Below, piece by piece: positions 33,689 through 44,835 of a DNA stretch of 64,000 bases. Location: positions 1,232,501 to 1,296,500 of the forward strand of contig JAGVVL010000018.1 in assembly GCA_018287875.1 (NCBI GenBank). The letters are read 5' to 3'. The translations under genes and the position numbers were made by a program. Below the pieces are notes generated by a model. The model saw only the letters and a list, made by a program, of their open reading frames with translations, was not told the DNA's origin and searched no databases. The DNA is from Nigrospora sphaerica. Taxonomy: Eukaryota; Ascomycota; Sordariomycetes; Amphisphaeriales; Apiosporaceae. The first letter of the stretch is position 1. Each line of letters starts with the position of its first letter.

Positions 33689-35178
33689 CTACAAGCTGAC
33701 CATGACCTTGAGCACCAGGTTGCCCTGGTCGTCCTTGACCCGTCCCGCCATGGAAAAGGCGGCGTCGATGTTGTCGAGGCCCTGGAAGCGCTGCGTGACT
33801 AGCTTGGTGACGTCGGGCAGGGCGGCACTCTTGCTGGCCAGCAGGTTGATGACTTCGGGGTAGTTGTTGGCGTAGCGGAACGAGCCGACGAGGTCAACCT
33901 CGCGCAGCTGCGCCGCCGCCAGGGGAAGCGTTTGGATCGGCGTGCCCATGCCGATCATCATGACGCGGCCGCCCGGCCCCGTAGCCTGCGTCCTCTCTTG
34001 TCAGTGGTCGGGTGGAGTGGATGCTGGCAAGGGGGAAGGGGGGTTATTGGAAAAGAAAGGGAAAGAAAGAGAGGAGGGGGGAAGGCGGTATCGCTGGCCC
34101 GGCCGGAAGCAAGGGTCGGGGGAAGAAAGGGGCGCGGGGCAAAAGCACTCACGTAGATGGCGGTTTGCATGCACGACTCGACGCCGGTACACTCAAAGGT
34201 GACGGCGACCTCGCCGACAGGCTCGCCCTGGACGGGGACGGCGCCAACGCGGGCGGCGAGGTCTTTGGCGTAGGCCAGCTTGTCGTCGATGGACTGGGGG
34301 CGGGCCAGGGGCACGACGAGGGAGGCGTCGGCGAAGCCGTGCTGCACGGCGAAGTTGACGCGGTCCTCCTGGATGTCGGCAATGACGACGGCGCGCGCAC
34401 CGGCGGCCTTGCACACGGCGGCGCACAGCAGGCCGACGGCGCCGGCGCCGAGGATCAAGACGGTGGCGCCCGGCTTCAGGTTGGCCCGCGCCCGCGCGTG
34501 CATGGCCACCGAGAGCGGCTCGACGATGGCGCCGGCCTCCAGTGACACGGTCTCGGGCAGCCTAGGGTAGGGGGGTAAGACGCAGCGTCGACTCGTTAGC
34601 CTCGTTCCCGATGCCTTCTCCTGTCCTTCGGCCTCCCCCGCCTCTCCGTCCTTCTTCTCCTCCTACCCACGCCGAGGGTACCTACTTGTGCACCCACTTG
34701 GCCGGGTGGTTGATGCGCTCCTGCAGCGTGCCCTGGGAGTGCGGGTAGGCCTTGGCTGAGCTGCGGAAGTTCATGCCTTTGCAGATGTTGTAGCGGCCCT
34801 CCTTGCAGAGGTCGCAGGCGTCGCAGGGCAGGCCGACTTCTAGGGCCACGCGGTCGCCGGGCTGGATGTGGCTCACGTCGGCGCCGACGGCCGTGACGAC
34901 GCCGGCCGACTCGTGGCCCAGCGTCATGGGCTCCCGCACCACGATGTCACCATTCCGGTAGTGCGTGAAGTAGTGCAGGTCCGACCCGCAGAGTCCCGTG
35001 GCCTGCACCGCGACCTGAACCTCGGCGGGCGCCGGAGCCGGCAGTGTCCGGGCTTCCTGGCGAAGTCGAGGGCTGTAAGCGAACACCCCGGACGGACAGC
35101 AGCCCGAGGACGGGTACTTACGACGCGGAGGTCCTTCGCCCCGTGCAGGACCGACGCCTTGACCTCGGTGCTGCTCAT
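33689..35178 (-). CDS. Zinc-dependent medium-chain dehydrogenase, sorbitol/L-idonate dehydrogenase type
   Basis: Exons are 35122-35178, 34686-35056, 34153-34561 and 33689-33985, giving 377 residues. All three introns have canonical ends (GTAAGT/CAG, GTAGGT/TAG, GTGAGT/CAG). Catalytic zinc ligands are C42 (LCGSDLHYF), H67 and E68 (TLGHES). Four cysteines for the structural zinc are C97, C100, C103 and C111. The Rossmann motif is LGAGAVG. The segment RSSAKAYPHSQGTL resembles the SA..FPH.DGG segment of L-idonate 5-dehydrogenases as well as fungal sorbitol dehydrogenases, so the substrate may be a polyol or an aldonate. NAD(P)-dependent, cytosolic. The third intron (167 nt) is long for this window and purine-rich. 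Confidence 0.92.
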
Positions 35179-36543
35179 ACTTTTGAAAGATGAAGGTTCC
35201 TTCGACCGGTGCGTCTGGATACTGGGCCTCGGAGTGCCACTGGCGGCCAGCACGCTCTACGGAACGGAAAAGGGGGTTGGGCGAGAGAAGGAGAGTCAAG
35301 AGACAGCAGGTCGACGAGCCCAACAGAGATGACGGGTCACGGGTCAGCGAGCGGGATCAAAACCTCACTGTATAGATGCAGATGCGGGTTGGATAACGTG
35401 GCGTAGAACTTGGAGTATGTATGGGATGGGTTAGGGGAAAACACGAAGGCCTCGGCGGGACATATGCTCCCTCGGCGGTGCCACAACCCCCATGCAGGCA
35501 TGGATGCTGCCAAAGCGAAAGCCCTACCTATCTATTCTAGGTACAGGAAGTAAACCCACGTATCAGGCCTCAGACGGCCGTGGCTCTCCGCCCCTCCCCG
35601 ACGTCTAAAAGCAGGGCAACGCGGTCGAGACGCATAAGAAGACCCGTCGAAATCACCACCGGTTGAGTTGGAAGGGGGGGCTCGTCGGCGACACCACCGA
35701 CACGCGAGCAAGTGGGGGAGGGGAGGGCCGGGAATCGGTGGCCCTACCGCCCGCCTGGCTATGTGGTGTTTTTGAGGGTGGGGTCGCTCTTCTCTCGCCT
35801 TGTCGGTGGAAATCGCCCTTTTGAGGAGGGCGGGTTTTGCTTTACCCCAAACGGCTTGCTCCAAACCCATAGCCGGCCCCCTCAAAACCCCGCGTCCCTG
35901 GGCCGACACGTACCCAGATCGGTAGGCCACCTCTGTAACTACAAAGTTAGGTACCTAGGAAGCACGTAGGTACAAGTAGACTTTGACGATAGGCGCCTGT
36001 GGGAGTACCGGAGGATAACCTAGGCGGGACAGGCTAAGGCGTAGAACCGACTAATTACGGAGTACAACTAGACCTGTGAGGGGAAAAGGCGGGCGTTACT
36101 TGGTGGCCCCGGTTCAAAAATGACCGGTCCTTCCCCGCGACTCCATTTCAGGTGCCCATGGGCCTAACATTAGCCGGACTAGCATCCCCCGGTATCCATC
36201 GGAAGGCAGGGGAAAACTTGCAAAGGAAGAAACGAGGGGCACCCTACGCGACGATATTCCCGGGCATACACACGTGGGCCGCGAGAAGAAGCGCTATGGA
36301 CACGGAACGTCATGGGAAGGGGGATGATGCCCGCCACGGAGGTTGCATTAGTCGCCTTATTTCTCCAAATCGAGGGGTCGGTCGGGCCCCTCGCGGGGTA
36401 TGGCCATGTAGTAGGAACAGTTATGCCCGCCCGCTCCGGCCGGCTTGAGAAGAACCAAGGTTCGCAGAAAATTGATGACTTTAGGTACTTTGTCTCATCC
36501 ATCGTGAAGAGTCGCCAAGCTCCCCTCGGTCCGCTCGCAGGAG

Positions 36544-36580
<37 letters not shown>

Positions 36581-36661
36581 GCGGCAGCAACAGCGGCAAC
36601 AGCGGCAACAGCGGCAGCAACAGTAGCAGCAACGCCTACCCTCCCAAGCTCCCCTCGCATC
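35179..36661. promoter_or_regulatory. Divergent promoter region between two dehydrogenase genes
   Basis: 1.48 kb separating the zinc dehydrogenase (-) and the short-chain dehydrogenase (+), a possible shared control region. It contains TTAGGTACCTAGG and GTAGGTAC words at about 35945-35973. Next is an upstream open frame at 36312-36626 with its own ATG, 104 codons, ending in a Gln-rich tract 35 bp before the main start. The last part of this frame is the CAG repeat listed separately. Confidence 0.5.
36546..36632. repeat. CAG trinucleotide repeat in the 5' leader
   Basis: Eleven pure CAG units (36546-36578) followed by interrupted CGG/CAG/CAA units. The repeat ends about 30 bp before the dehydrogenase ATG and is therefore probably in its transcript leader. 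Confidence 0.9.
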
Positions 36662-37610
36662 ATGAACGCCTACTTCTCCCTTGAGGGCGAGACCGCCCTC
36701 GTCACCGGCGGCACGCGAGGCATCGGCCAGGCCTGTGCCGTGGCCCTCGCCGAAGCCGGCGCCGACGTGATCCTCGTGCAGGTAGGTCATCCCCCCGGTC
36801 CCCGCACGTCATTTTGGTTATTGCTGTTCCAGATCGTGTCTGGCTAACACCCGAGGGGATGCGGTAGGGGAAAACACCGGCGACCGACACGCAGAAAGCC
36901 ATCGAGGCCCTCGGCCGCAAAGTCACCGTCTACTCGGTCGACTTGGCCTCGCCCGACGATGTCGCCAAGCTCGTGCCCCAGATCCTGGCCGACGGCCACA
37001 CCATCCGCATTCTCGTCAACTGCGCCGGTATCCAGATCCGCCACCCGGTCGAGAAGTTCCCCGACAGCGACTTCAACCAGGTCAGTGCTTCCTTCCCCGC
37101 TAGCAGACGGCCCCCGGGGGGCCGCGCGTGGACGGGCGCTGACGGGGTACCGGTGGCCACCAGGTGATGCAAGTGAACCTCAACTCGGTCTTTACGCTGT
37201 GCCGTGACGTGGGCGCGCACCTCCTCACGCTGGAGCCGTCGGCGACGACAGGCCGGCGCGGCAGCATCATCAACTTTGCCTCGCTTCTCACCTTCCAGGG
37301 CGGCCTGAACGTGCCGGCTTACGCCGCCTCCAAGGGCGCCGTGGGCCAGGTCACCAAGAGCATGGCCAACGGTTGGTCCGACAAGGGCATCACCGTCAAC
37401 TGCATTGCCCCGGGCTACATCGAGACCGACATGAACACGGCCCTGCTGAACGACCCCAAGCGCTTGGCCAGCATCAGCGAGCGCATCCCCGCCGGCCGTT
37501 GGGGCACCCCCGAGGACTTCAAGGGAAGCGTCGTCTACCTGGCCGCCAAAGCGAGCGCCTATGTCAGTGGGCACACGCTGGTGGTGGACGGCGGCTGGAT
37601 GGGTCGATAA
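36662..37610 (+). CDS. Short-chain dehydrogenase, KduD / gluconate 5-dehydrogenase-like
   Basis: Exons are 36662-36781, 36868-37080 and 37164-37610, giving 259 residues; all junctions are in phase 0 with GTAGGT/TAG and GTCAGT/CAG. The nucleotide-binding motif is TGGTRGIG (15-22). NCAG is at 91-94, and catalytic residues are S151 and Y164-x3-K168 (YAASK). The C-terminus ([29 protein letters not shown]) is very close to the 2-dehydro-3-deoxy-D-gluconate 5-dehydrogenase / gluconate 5-dehydrogenase group. NAD(P)-dependent keto-sugar-acid reduction or oxidation is therefore likely. It faces the Ayg1-like hydrolase, with only 203 bp between stops. Confidence 0.93.
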
Positions 37611-37813
37611 GCAGCAGCATTCAAGAGGGGACGCCCCTTGCTAATAGATATTTCGCTATTTATGCAACCGGCGCACGCTACCCCGGTGGCAAATCAACTG
37701 GGAACAACACGGGAGGGCTGAGAAAACACTAGAGATATAAATAAATAAAGTCGACGCCATCGACGCTATACCAACTCCCGGGCCCAGAAGCAATCAAGAC
37801 GCCATGCAAGAGC

Positions 37814-39211
37814 TCAAATGCCCATTACTTGCTCCATCCAAGGATATACGCACGAATTCGCCGCCGGATAGCCCATATGCAGTGCGTTGGAGAAGAACCT
37901 TGCCTCCTTGGGAGACCCGTACTCGAACAACATCATGGAGTCCTCAATCGGCATCAAACCATCCAAAGTACCCTTGCAAATTCAAAATTAGCATGCACGC
38001 CTAGGCAGCCGAGCGTATCATTCGTTGGAGGTAGAGGCACGACTCACGTTAACCAGAAGCAAGCGGCAGGACGGCCGCTGAATAATACCGTTCTCGAGCA
38101 GCGAGAACTTCTTCTGCACCCCCTCCCTGAACTCCTCAACGCTCTTGAAGCCGTGCTTCATGGCGAAGGCCGGGCTCAGGAGGAAGGGATATTCGTGTCC
38201 GTCAGCCTTGTCCATCCACTCGCGGTCGAAGAAGTAGTGGCAGCCAGCGCCCTGGGCGACCGAGCCGCGCAGCCGATCCTTGTGCGTGTGCGCAATGCGG
38301 ATGGCGTAGTAGCCGCCGGCACTAAGTCCCCAGCACAGAAGACGCGCCATGTCGAAGCGACCGTCCTTCTCCATCCAGGCGAACACGCTCTCCCAGAGGC
38401 GGTCGGGACTCGTGGGGTCGGCCGAGTCGGCCGGGCAGTCGGCCGTGCCGGGGATTTCGACGACAACGGCCGCCCAGCCGCGCGCGAGGAACTCATTGCA
38501 CCGCACCGTGTTGTCGGGCCGGTAGCCGTCGAGGCCCGTCAGCAGGAGGACGGCCGGGCACTGCTGACCGTCGGCCAGGCCCTCGGGCACGCGGACGTAG
38601 GCCGGAATGATATCACGGTCGCGGCCTTCGGCGTGCACGTGCGGGATCTCGACCTCGGCCACGGGGGCCGGCCAGCTGCGCCCGGCCTTCATGTAGACGC
38701 TCTTCTGCCATTCCCAGGCCCGCCACTTCTCGGGACAGCTGACCTCGGGAAAGGCCGTCACGTAGGGGAAGCGGGCGATGCGTAGCACGCAGGCCGCGCG
38801 CAGGTAGAGGTTGCTGGCCTCCTGGCGCTTTCGCGCCGCCATGGCCTCGTCGCCGCGCTTCTCGAGCGCCGACGCGACCGGGAAGAAAGACTGCGTGTAC
38901 TCGATGGACGTGCCGTCATTGACTTTTTGGGCGATCAGTTGTTCGAACACGCTTTCGAAGTCCTCAAAGGCGCCGTCATGGAATGGGTAGAGCGATTTGG
39001 TGCACGGGAAGCGCCACTTGGTCTCCCACAGGGCGCGGATGCCATCGTGATGGGGCATGCGCTGGTTGAAGGCCTGGGAGCCCATGAGCCAAGTCCGAGG
39101 CTGCTGTGGCTTGGCCGATGCGGTAAATACATCCGTGGCCGCCGGGTCGGCCGCGCCGGGCCCGTCCAGTTTGTGAGGCATGCTGGGGAGACGGACCGGG
39201 AGGGGGTGCAA
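37814..39211 (-). CDS. Alpha/beta hydrolase of the FrsA / Ayg1-like family
   Basis: Exons are 38048-39211 and 37814-37972, giving 440 residues (430 if the second Met, at 39181, is used). The intron has GTGAGT and GCAAG and keeps phase 0. An N-terminal helical domain (about 45-190) precedes an alpha/beta hydrolase core. The nucleophile elbow is GLSAGG with S297. D392 lies in the GTLDGLMP stretch and H420 in LHMGYP, giving a full triad. The end (EDSMMLFEYGSPKEARFFSN, VYPWMEQVMG) closely follows the fungal Ayg1 group, whose founder shortens a polyketide chain in melanin synthesis, and bacterial FrsA-like C-C hydrolases. No polyketide synthase lies in the window, so a role in small-molecule C-C or ester hydrolysis is inferred. 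A CCCAG directly before the ATG at 39181 could be a splice acceptor. Confidence 0.9.
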
Positions 39212-39224
39212 AGCCGCCTGCCTT

Positions 39225-39656
39225 CTAGTAGTCTATGATCTCAAAGCCCGAGTCGCCGGCGTAGCTGCTAGGCGACCCCAGACGCGTGATGGCTACTTTC
39301 CCCCGGCGGGTTCGGACGACTACCTTGGGCGTGTTGTACCAGTTGGTCCTGGTCCGTACTCTATGTGTTCTCGTGTTAGTGCTTCCCGGCGGCAGGTTTA
39401 GACATTTGCGTAATCAGAGGCGCGGACATTTTTGGGAAATGGCGAACCAACAGATTCCCAATACAGGTTGACAGGAGACTGCTCGACCAAGCGCGTGTTC
39501 CCGCCTTGACACCGGGGGGGCACGAGGTGCGTGTATAGGGCTCAAGTGGCGTTGAGACAAGGGAAACGCTAGTACTCACTCTCGCTGGTAAAGGGCAAGG
39601 TTCGTGCGAATGAGCAGGTTACGGATCTGCTTCTCGGAGTTGGAGCTGGCACCCAT
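39225..39656 (-). CDS. Small two-exon gene, 70-residue basic protein of unknown function
   Basis: Exons are 39580-39656 and 39225-39360. The first codes for MGASSNSEKQIRNLLIRTNL and then ALYQR; the second continues with VRTRTNWYNTPKVVVRTRRG and KVAITRLGSPSSYAGD, ending FEIIDY. The 219-nt intron is canonical: GTGAGT donor, CACTAAC branch 11-16 nt before an ACATAG acceptor, and phases match (GA|A). Both exons are too short to be seen as long open frames. No signal peptide or membrane segment; many Arg/Lys residues. The stop lies only 13-43 bp before the two possible starts of the hydrolase on the same strand. No family was recognised. Confidence 0.65.
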
Positions 39657-41522
39657 ATTCGAGAAGAGTAGCCAGGCGGACAGGCTAAGAAGATATAACC
39701 AAAGCGCGAGAGCAGGTGGGATGTTAACGTTCACTGGACCTCCCCTAAAAGCCTAAGTTGGGGAAGATCCGGAGCTCCGTGGTGTGAATTTCCGCCGCGA
39801 GGTTGGGGGTTCCCGCTGGACAAGCACAGGCACAGACGCGAGCACACGCAGGGGAGCGTGCGGGAGGGATCGGGGATGAAGGGGAACCGGAAGCAGATGC
39901 GGAAGCGAAGCAAGCGAGGAATGGGGGCTTGGCAGGCAGGCAAGCCGTTGTGGATGTCTTAAAGCGCAGACGGAAATATCATAGGACAGCGAGTCTGGAG
40001 TAGCAGCTTTCGGGAACGATAGGACGGTTGGGCGACCAACGCCTTTAAATATACTGAGAGCGAATGGGCGCTGTCGTCACTGGCCTCTGACTCGGGATTG
40101 GGTTCACGGGTAGACAACGGTGGAGGGTAACGGTGAGGGGGAGGCGGGAAGACAACAATAGCATGTGCCTTTTTTTCGGTTCGTGCATGTGGTGTCATCC
40201 GCCAACGACGTAATGCTGGTTGAAACAAGGGGCGGACAAAAGTCCACACGCGCCGGGAGGGGGGGGCACGTAATAGTATGTACGACACGCCCGATCCGCT
40301 CACGGCAGCGGCCGCTCATTGGGGGCATCGGCTCAGATATCAGACACGACAGGCACCGAAAACGTGTTGACTGGGGGGGTGGGCAAATACAACCCAAGCG
40401 GAAGAGAGAGAGCTGGGTGCTGGCTGACGGACGGACAAAAAGCCACCATCCATCCATCGCATCCGTCTCATCCCTCACCCCCCTCCATCCCCTCTCCGAT
40501 GCGCTGGGCGGACAGGCCGAACAAGGGCCAAGCAGGCCGACAAACACGAAAGACCGAGTCGAGGGGCTGCCAGAATCCAACGCCCGCGTTAGCCCGGCAG
40601 CCTTTAGGCTCCGGACAGCGGTCATGGGATCGTACGCCTCTCATCATCCACCCCCTAACAGGCAGGCTGCGCCGGCGCGCTGACAGGTTGGCTGTTGACT
40701 GGGCGAAAAGGCTCGCGGATCATGGGTGTGTTGGCCGGGGGACGGAAGGCCCGGCAGCGGGTGCGGCGAGTGTTGGCAGTTTCACATGCAAAACGGTCTC
40801 GGCAGTGCGAGCAGCGCTGGTTGTCCACGTCGACGTCGACAATCACTGATCATGACGACCAGGGTGGGTTGGATTCAGTGTGGGAGGGCAGGGGAGCCTA
40901 GAGATCGCATCCGTCGTGTCGGAAGTGGAAGGAAACGGACGGATGAGATGGAACGGGATGGGACGAGGCGGGTTTGTAAGTCGCCTCTCGGGTGAACAAC
41001 TTCCCAATACCCATCCACTCCAGCTGTTGCTATTGCCGCGTGTCTTTCCAACCCTTTTCCTCCCCCGCAGTTCCTTCTTGTACGTGCATGTGTGCGTGCG
41101 CGCGCGTGTGCATATGTACATCGCCGGTCGCGTGAGCGCGTGCATGGGCAGGTGTATACCTTTCTATATGTGAGCATACATATCACGAAATGGCCCTCCT
41201 TCTCTCTGTCTCTCTCTAGGCTCCCGCTCCCCCCTTCTGTAGGTTCTTCTTCTCCCTCTCTCGCTCGCGTGCTCTTATCTCCCTGCGTATATGATTGGCC
41301 GCAAAGCATGGACCCAGATCTACGATGTATGAGCGTTGCGCTGCATACCAACCCTCGCTTGATCCAATCCTATGTGGCGGTACCAATTTTGAAGGCTTCG
41401 CGCCTGACATGCTGCCCATCAGCCTTGGCGCCTTGGCGTCGGGGGTTCTTGGTGACGCTCGCGCGATCCGTTCCAAGATGACTCCGTAGGGACATACCGC
41501 GAACATGGTTGACCTCACCGCT
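39657..41522. other. Intergenic interval
   Basis: 1.87 kb between the small gene (start) and GNA1 (stop), both on the minus strand. Open frames are overlapping and repeat-rich. CT-rich tracts occur around 41190-41275. No gene was accepted. Confidence 0.5.
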
Positions 41523-42151
41523 CTACTGGGCGGGCTTGCTCTTGTCGCCCGTGTAGTAGTGCGCCATCTCAAGCCCGGCCCTCCGGAAGCCGCACTTAAC
41601 GTAGAAGCCCTCGTTCGCCTCGCTGCAATCTAGGATGGTCTTGTAGCAACCGACCTTCTCGGCCACGAAATCGAGGGCCTGAATGAGGCGGAGGCCCAGC
41701 TTCTTGCCCTGCTGGTCCTTGGCGACCGCAATATCCTCGATGTGTCCGACGAGGCCGAGGCTGTGGATGCTGTGGTTGGGTGAAGAAATTACAAGGTCAG
41801 CAAATTGCTCCCTACCATTACACCCCGCAGAGCCCATGGTTTGTCGGTTGCCTCTTACAATTTCCGTTCCACAATCAGGGCGCCCGTGCCCACGATGATG
41901 GGTTTCTCCCGGGTCGTGTCCTCGATGACCAGGACGTAGTAGCTGTCGTTCTTTGTCATCCACTGGTACCGCTCGGCAAAGGCCTCGCGACTGATCTCGC
42001 CGACCGTGGTCAGGACGCGCAGGCAATCAAGGAACCCGGCATCATAGTCGGACAGGCGCAGGGCCCGGGCGGTGTAGCCCGTGGGCAGGGCGGCTGTGAC
42101 GGCGGGGCTGATGAGTTCGGACGAAAAGAGGCCTTGTTCGGTGGCAGCCAT
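41523..42151 (-). CDS. GNA1: Glucosamine-6-phosphate N-acetyltransferase
   Basis: Exons are 41859-42151 and 41523-41769, giving 179 residues. The intron has GTAAGA and CACAG with phase 2 and restores ERKFIHSLGLVGHIEDIAVA. This contains the Gna1 hallmark GLVGHIEDIAV, followed by the acetyl-CoA-binding loop QQGKKLG (GNAT motif A) and YKTILDCSEANEGFYVKCGF (motif B). Gna1 transfers acetyl from acetyl-CoA to glucosamine-6-phosphate in the UDP-GlcNAc pathway feeding chitin and glycoprotein synthesis; the expected length is about 150-180 residues. The start MAATEQGLFSSELIS fits fungal orthologues. The upstream frame to 42487 is leader sequence. Confidence 0.95.
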
Positions 42152-43497
42152 GGCGGTTGGAGGCCGAGGGCGGGACGAAACGATTGCGCGGGAAATAAGG
42201 GTGACTTTCGGCGGGCGAGTGCCAATAGGCTTCACGAGTCGAGCAAGGTGGAAAAGCGAGGGGCGAAAAGAGCGAGGTGCACAGAGCCGCACGACAGCGG
42301 AATTGAAGCCCCGGTATAGGAAAGGAATGCGCAGCAGAGAAGGACGGGTGCAAGGGACGGGAGAAAAGAGAGGGCTAGGCGAGGGAGGGAAACCAGGGCA
42401 CAGGAGTTGGCCGGGTCTTTGTATACAGACTGGACCTATACCTCTCGCTATGCCCAGCGCATCGGTACGAGTCGGTCGGTAGCGCACGCGTCCCCCACTT
42501 CGGCCAGGGCGCGCATGGATGGACTACGAGAACAGCAAAGGCGATCGGGGGGTGGCTGATCGTCATCCGCAGCCCATTCACAGGCGCTCAGCCTCACAGA
42601 GGACGGCTGGGCCCAGCACAGGCGGGCTCTGGCCCAGAACCTCCCTAGGACTTGGCCGATGGCTAAGAATAGCTCTACTAGCACTCCTTCCTTCTCCCTT
42701 CCAAACCTCCCAAGTTCCACCCGCAGGACCCTTTCGGGGTGGATCCATTCGGAAAAGAAAATGGGCTGGGTGTTGGAGAAAGCACCGTCAATTGCCCACC
42801 TACACGATCCGAACACTTACCCGTCGCGGATTTCCAAGGATAGCGCCGCGTCAGATGCCCCCTTATATGTCCGCCGTGCAGATGCTGTGCTTTGCCCGCT
42901 GCGGATTTCCCGAAAAGTCATTCCCGTCTCCTCGGGGCGGGGCCGTCCCAAGGCTGCCGTGTCGAGCGTATCGCTTACTGACACGACGTGACACGCATGT
43001 CCGCAGCCGCCAAAGCCAGTCTTATCCTACACCAAAAAGAGAAGGGGAGAAAACAAGGAACCACAGAACCGAGTCACCATGCGCAGGCTGACTAAACCAC
43101 CCGAGGTCCTCTCGATGCCGGCTGCATGGAATGGGTACTTATGTGCTCGAGCAATTTGGAATGCACACGAGGGAGGTTGTCAAATAGGTACCAGCCCGGT
43201 TGGCATCCCGTGCGGCAATTGCTGGCCGCGCCCTGGGGTCCGACGCAACCACCAGAAACCATCAAGCCAAAGTTGGGGTTCACCCATGTCCGCCGTCCGG
43301 TAGAGAGGTCGGGGAGGAGAAAGAAAGGGCGGGAAGAAAACAACAATGGCAGTAGACGAGCACCAGTGCCAGACCTGCCGGGAGATGCTCCGTCCCTGAT
43401 AAACTGGGTCGGCAATTTGTCATCTGGCTAGAATCTCTGTTACTGAGCTAGTTGGTCGAGGCGCCTAGCCACTCAACAGGAAGTAGGTAAGTAACTC

Positions 43498-43523
43498 GAG
43501 TACCTTGAGTAATTAAGGTACTC
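43498..43523. repeat. Inverted repeat (9-bp arms)
   Basis: GAGTACCTT (43498-43506), 8-nt loop, AAGGTACTC (43515-43523), perfectly complementary. It lies in intergenic DNA. Confidence 0.75.
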
Positions 43524-43946
43524 CGCACCATGGACACGGGATGGACAGATGGATCATGGATGTTAGTTGCCATCCTTCCCCACCGTCTCCCCATCCCTTT
43601 GTCCGTTCCTGCACCGGATCCCCCAAGGCGACGAGGGGAAAGAGGTTCTCGCTTTCGACTCATTCACCCCCCGACGCCGGGGGGCTTGGCCGGCGGGGGC
43701 AGATCAACGCGACTCCGTTCTCCTGTTTTTTGTCGCTCGGCAAGGGTCTCCGAGGACCTGCATAATAACGGGCCCGGCCTTTTTCGTCATGCAGATGGAT
43801 GATAAGCTTCCATAGGGCCAGGGCCGTCAGGGCCCATTCGAACCCCCCGGTGCCGTCGACGGATCATTGGTGCTGGGTCCTGGCCAACAACCCCCTGTCA
43901 CGTGGCGGGCATCAACGCGGCGCTGCCTACTTTTGTACTGGGCAGG

Positions 43947-43977
43947 TAGTAGTAGTAGTAGTCGTAGTAGTAGTAGC
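43947..43977. repeat. AGT trinucleotide microsatellite
   Basis: About ten AGT units with one CGT interruption in intergenic DNA. Confidence 0.8.
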
Positions 43978-44835
43978 ATAGATGTGTATCCCATAAGATG
44001 TATAATGTATGTGATACAGAAGAGGTACTACTCCCTCATATCCACCATCGGCTGCAGGCCTGCCGGGAACGTGGCGACGTGGCATGGCAGGCATGGAATG
44101 GCCACAGCGGCAAGCCCAACTACCTACGTACCACTCTTCTTCTTCCCTCTAAGCATAAGGGGAAGTGGAACGGAGACGTGCCCCCAAGCTTCCGCTTCCA
44201 TCTGTCATCATATCCCCGCCGTGCCGTCATCACATGCAGCGGCGAACGGGACAATTACAGCTACATCTATGGATGGACAGGCAGCTGGTGGACTAGGCCC
44301 GTAGGGGTCGAGGAGACCTGCCTCGGTACCTACATTCGTACAGTAACCATGTGGGTGGCCCGGTACCTGCCCGGTTCTGTCCGCCCCCGAAAGGACAAAA
44401 GGCTCCCGGCTCCCGCCTTCAGCGCCAACCATTGAAACTCTATGGGGCCGAAACCGCCCGCCGCGTTGCCACCGCCCGCCGTTTAAACCATTTACTACAA
44501 CTAAATGATGGCGGCTTGAATGTACCAGTCGGCGTAACCACGGTGAGTGCTCGGCCTGGTCGTGAAGGCCGATGGTATTGCCTTCCCTGCTACGGCCATT
44601 GGCATCGGTGCTGTCGTTGCTATTGCTTTGGACCACCGTTTTTGTTCGCTTCGAAGGAGATTCTCTGCCCCATCATTTGCCCCCCGCCTCCCCTCCATCG
44701 CCCGCCGGCGTGTCCATTCACAGGCAGGCACTCACACCAGCACGCATATGTGCATACACCTACAAACGCACATACAGTCTCTCTTTCTCTCTTGCCTCTC
44801 CCCTTCCCCCCTCCCCTTCCGGAACCTCCAGATGA

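Larger units (their letters stand above)
42152..44835. promoter_or_regulatory. Divergent intergenic region
   Basis: 2.7 kb between GNA1 (-) and the lipase gene (+). It holds a 9-bp-arm hairpin (43498-43523), an AGT microsatellite (43947-43977), and a pyrimidine-rich tract just before the lipase start (about 44770-44830). GGTGAGT at about 44541 and the CTCCAG at about 44831 could bound a leader intron, but I could not find a good branch site. No gene was accepted. Confidence 0.5.

Noticed and set aside
44541..44831. Leader intron before the lipase gene
   Set aside because: Donor and acceptor exist but no good branch site was seen, so not annotated as certain.
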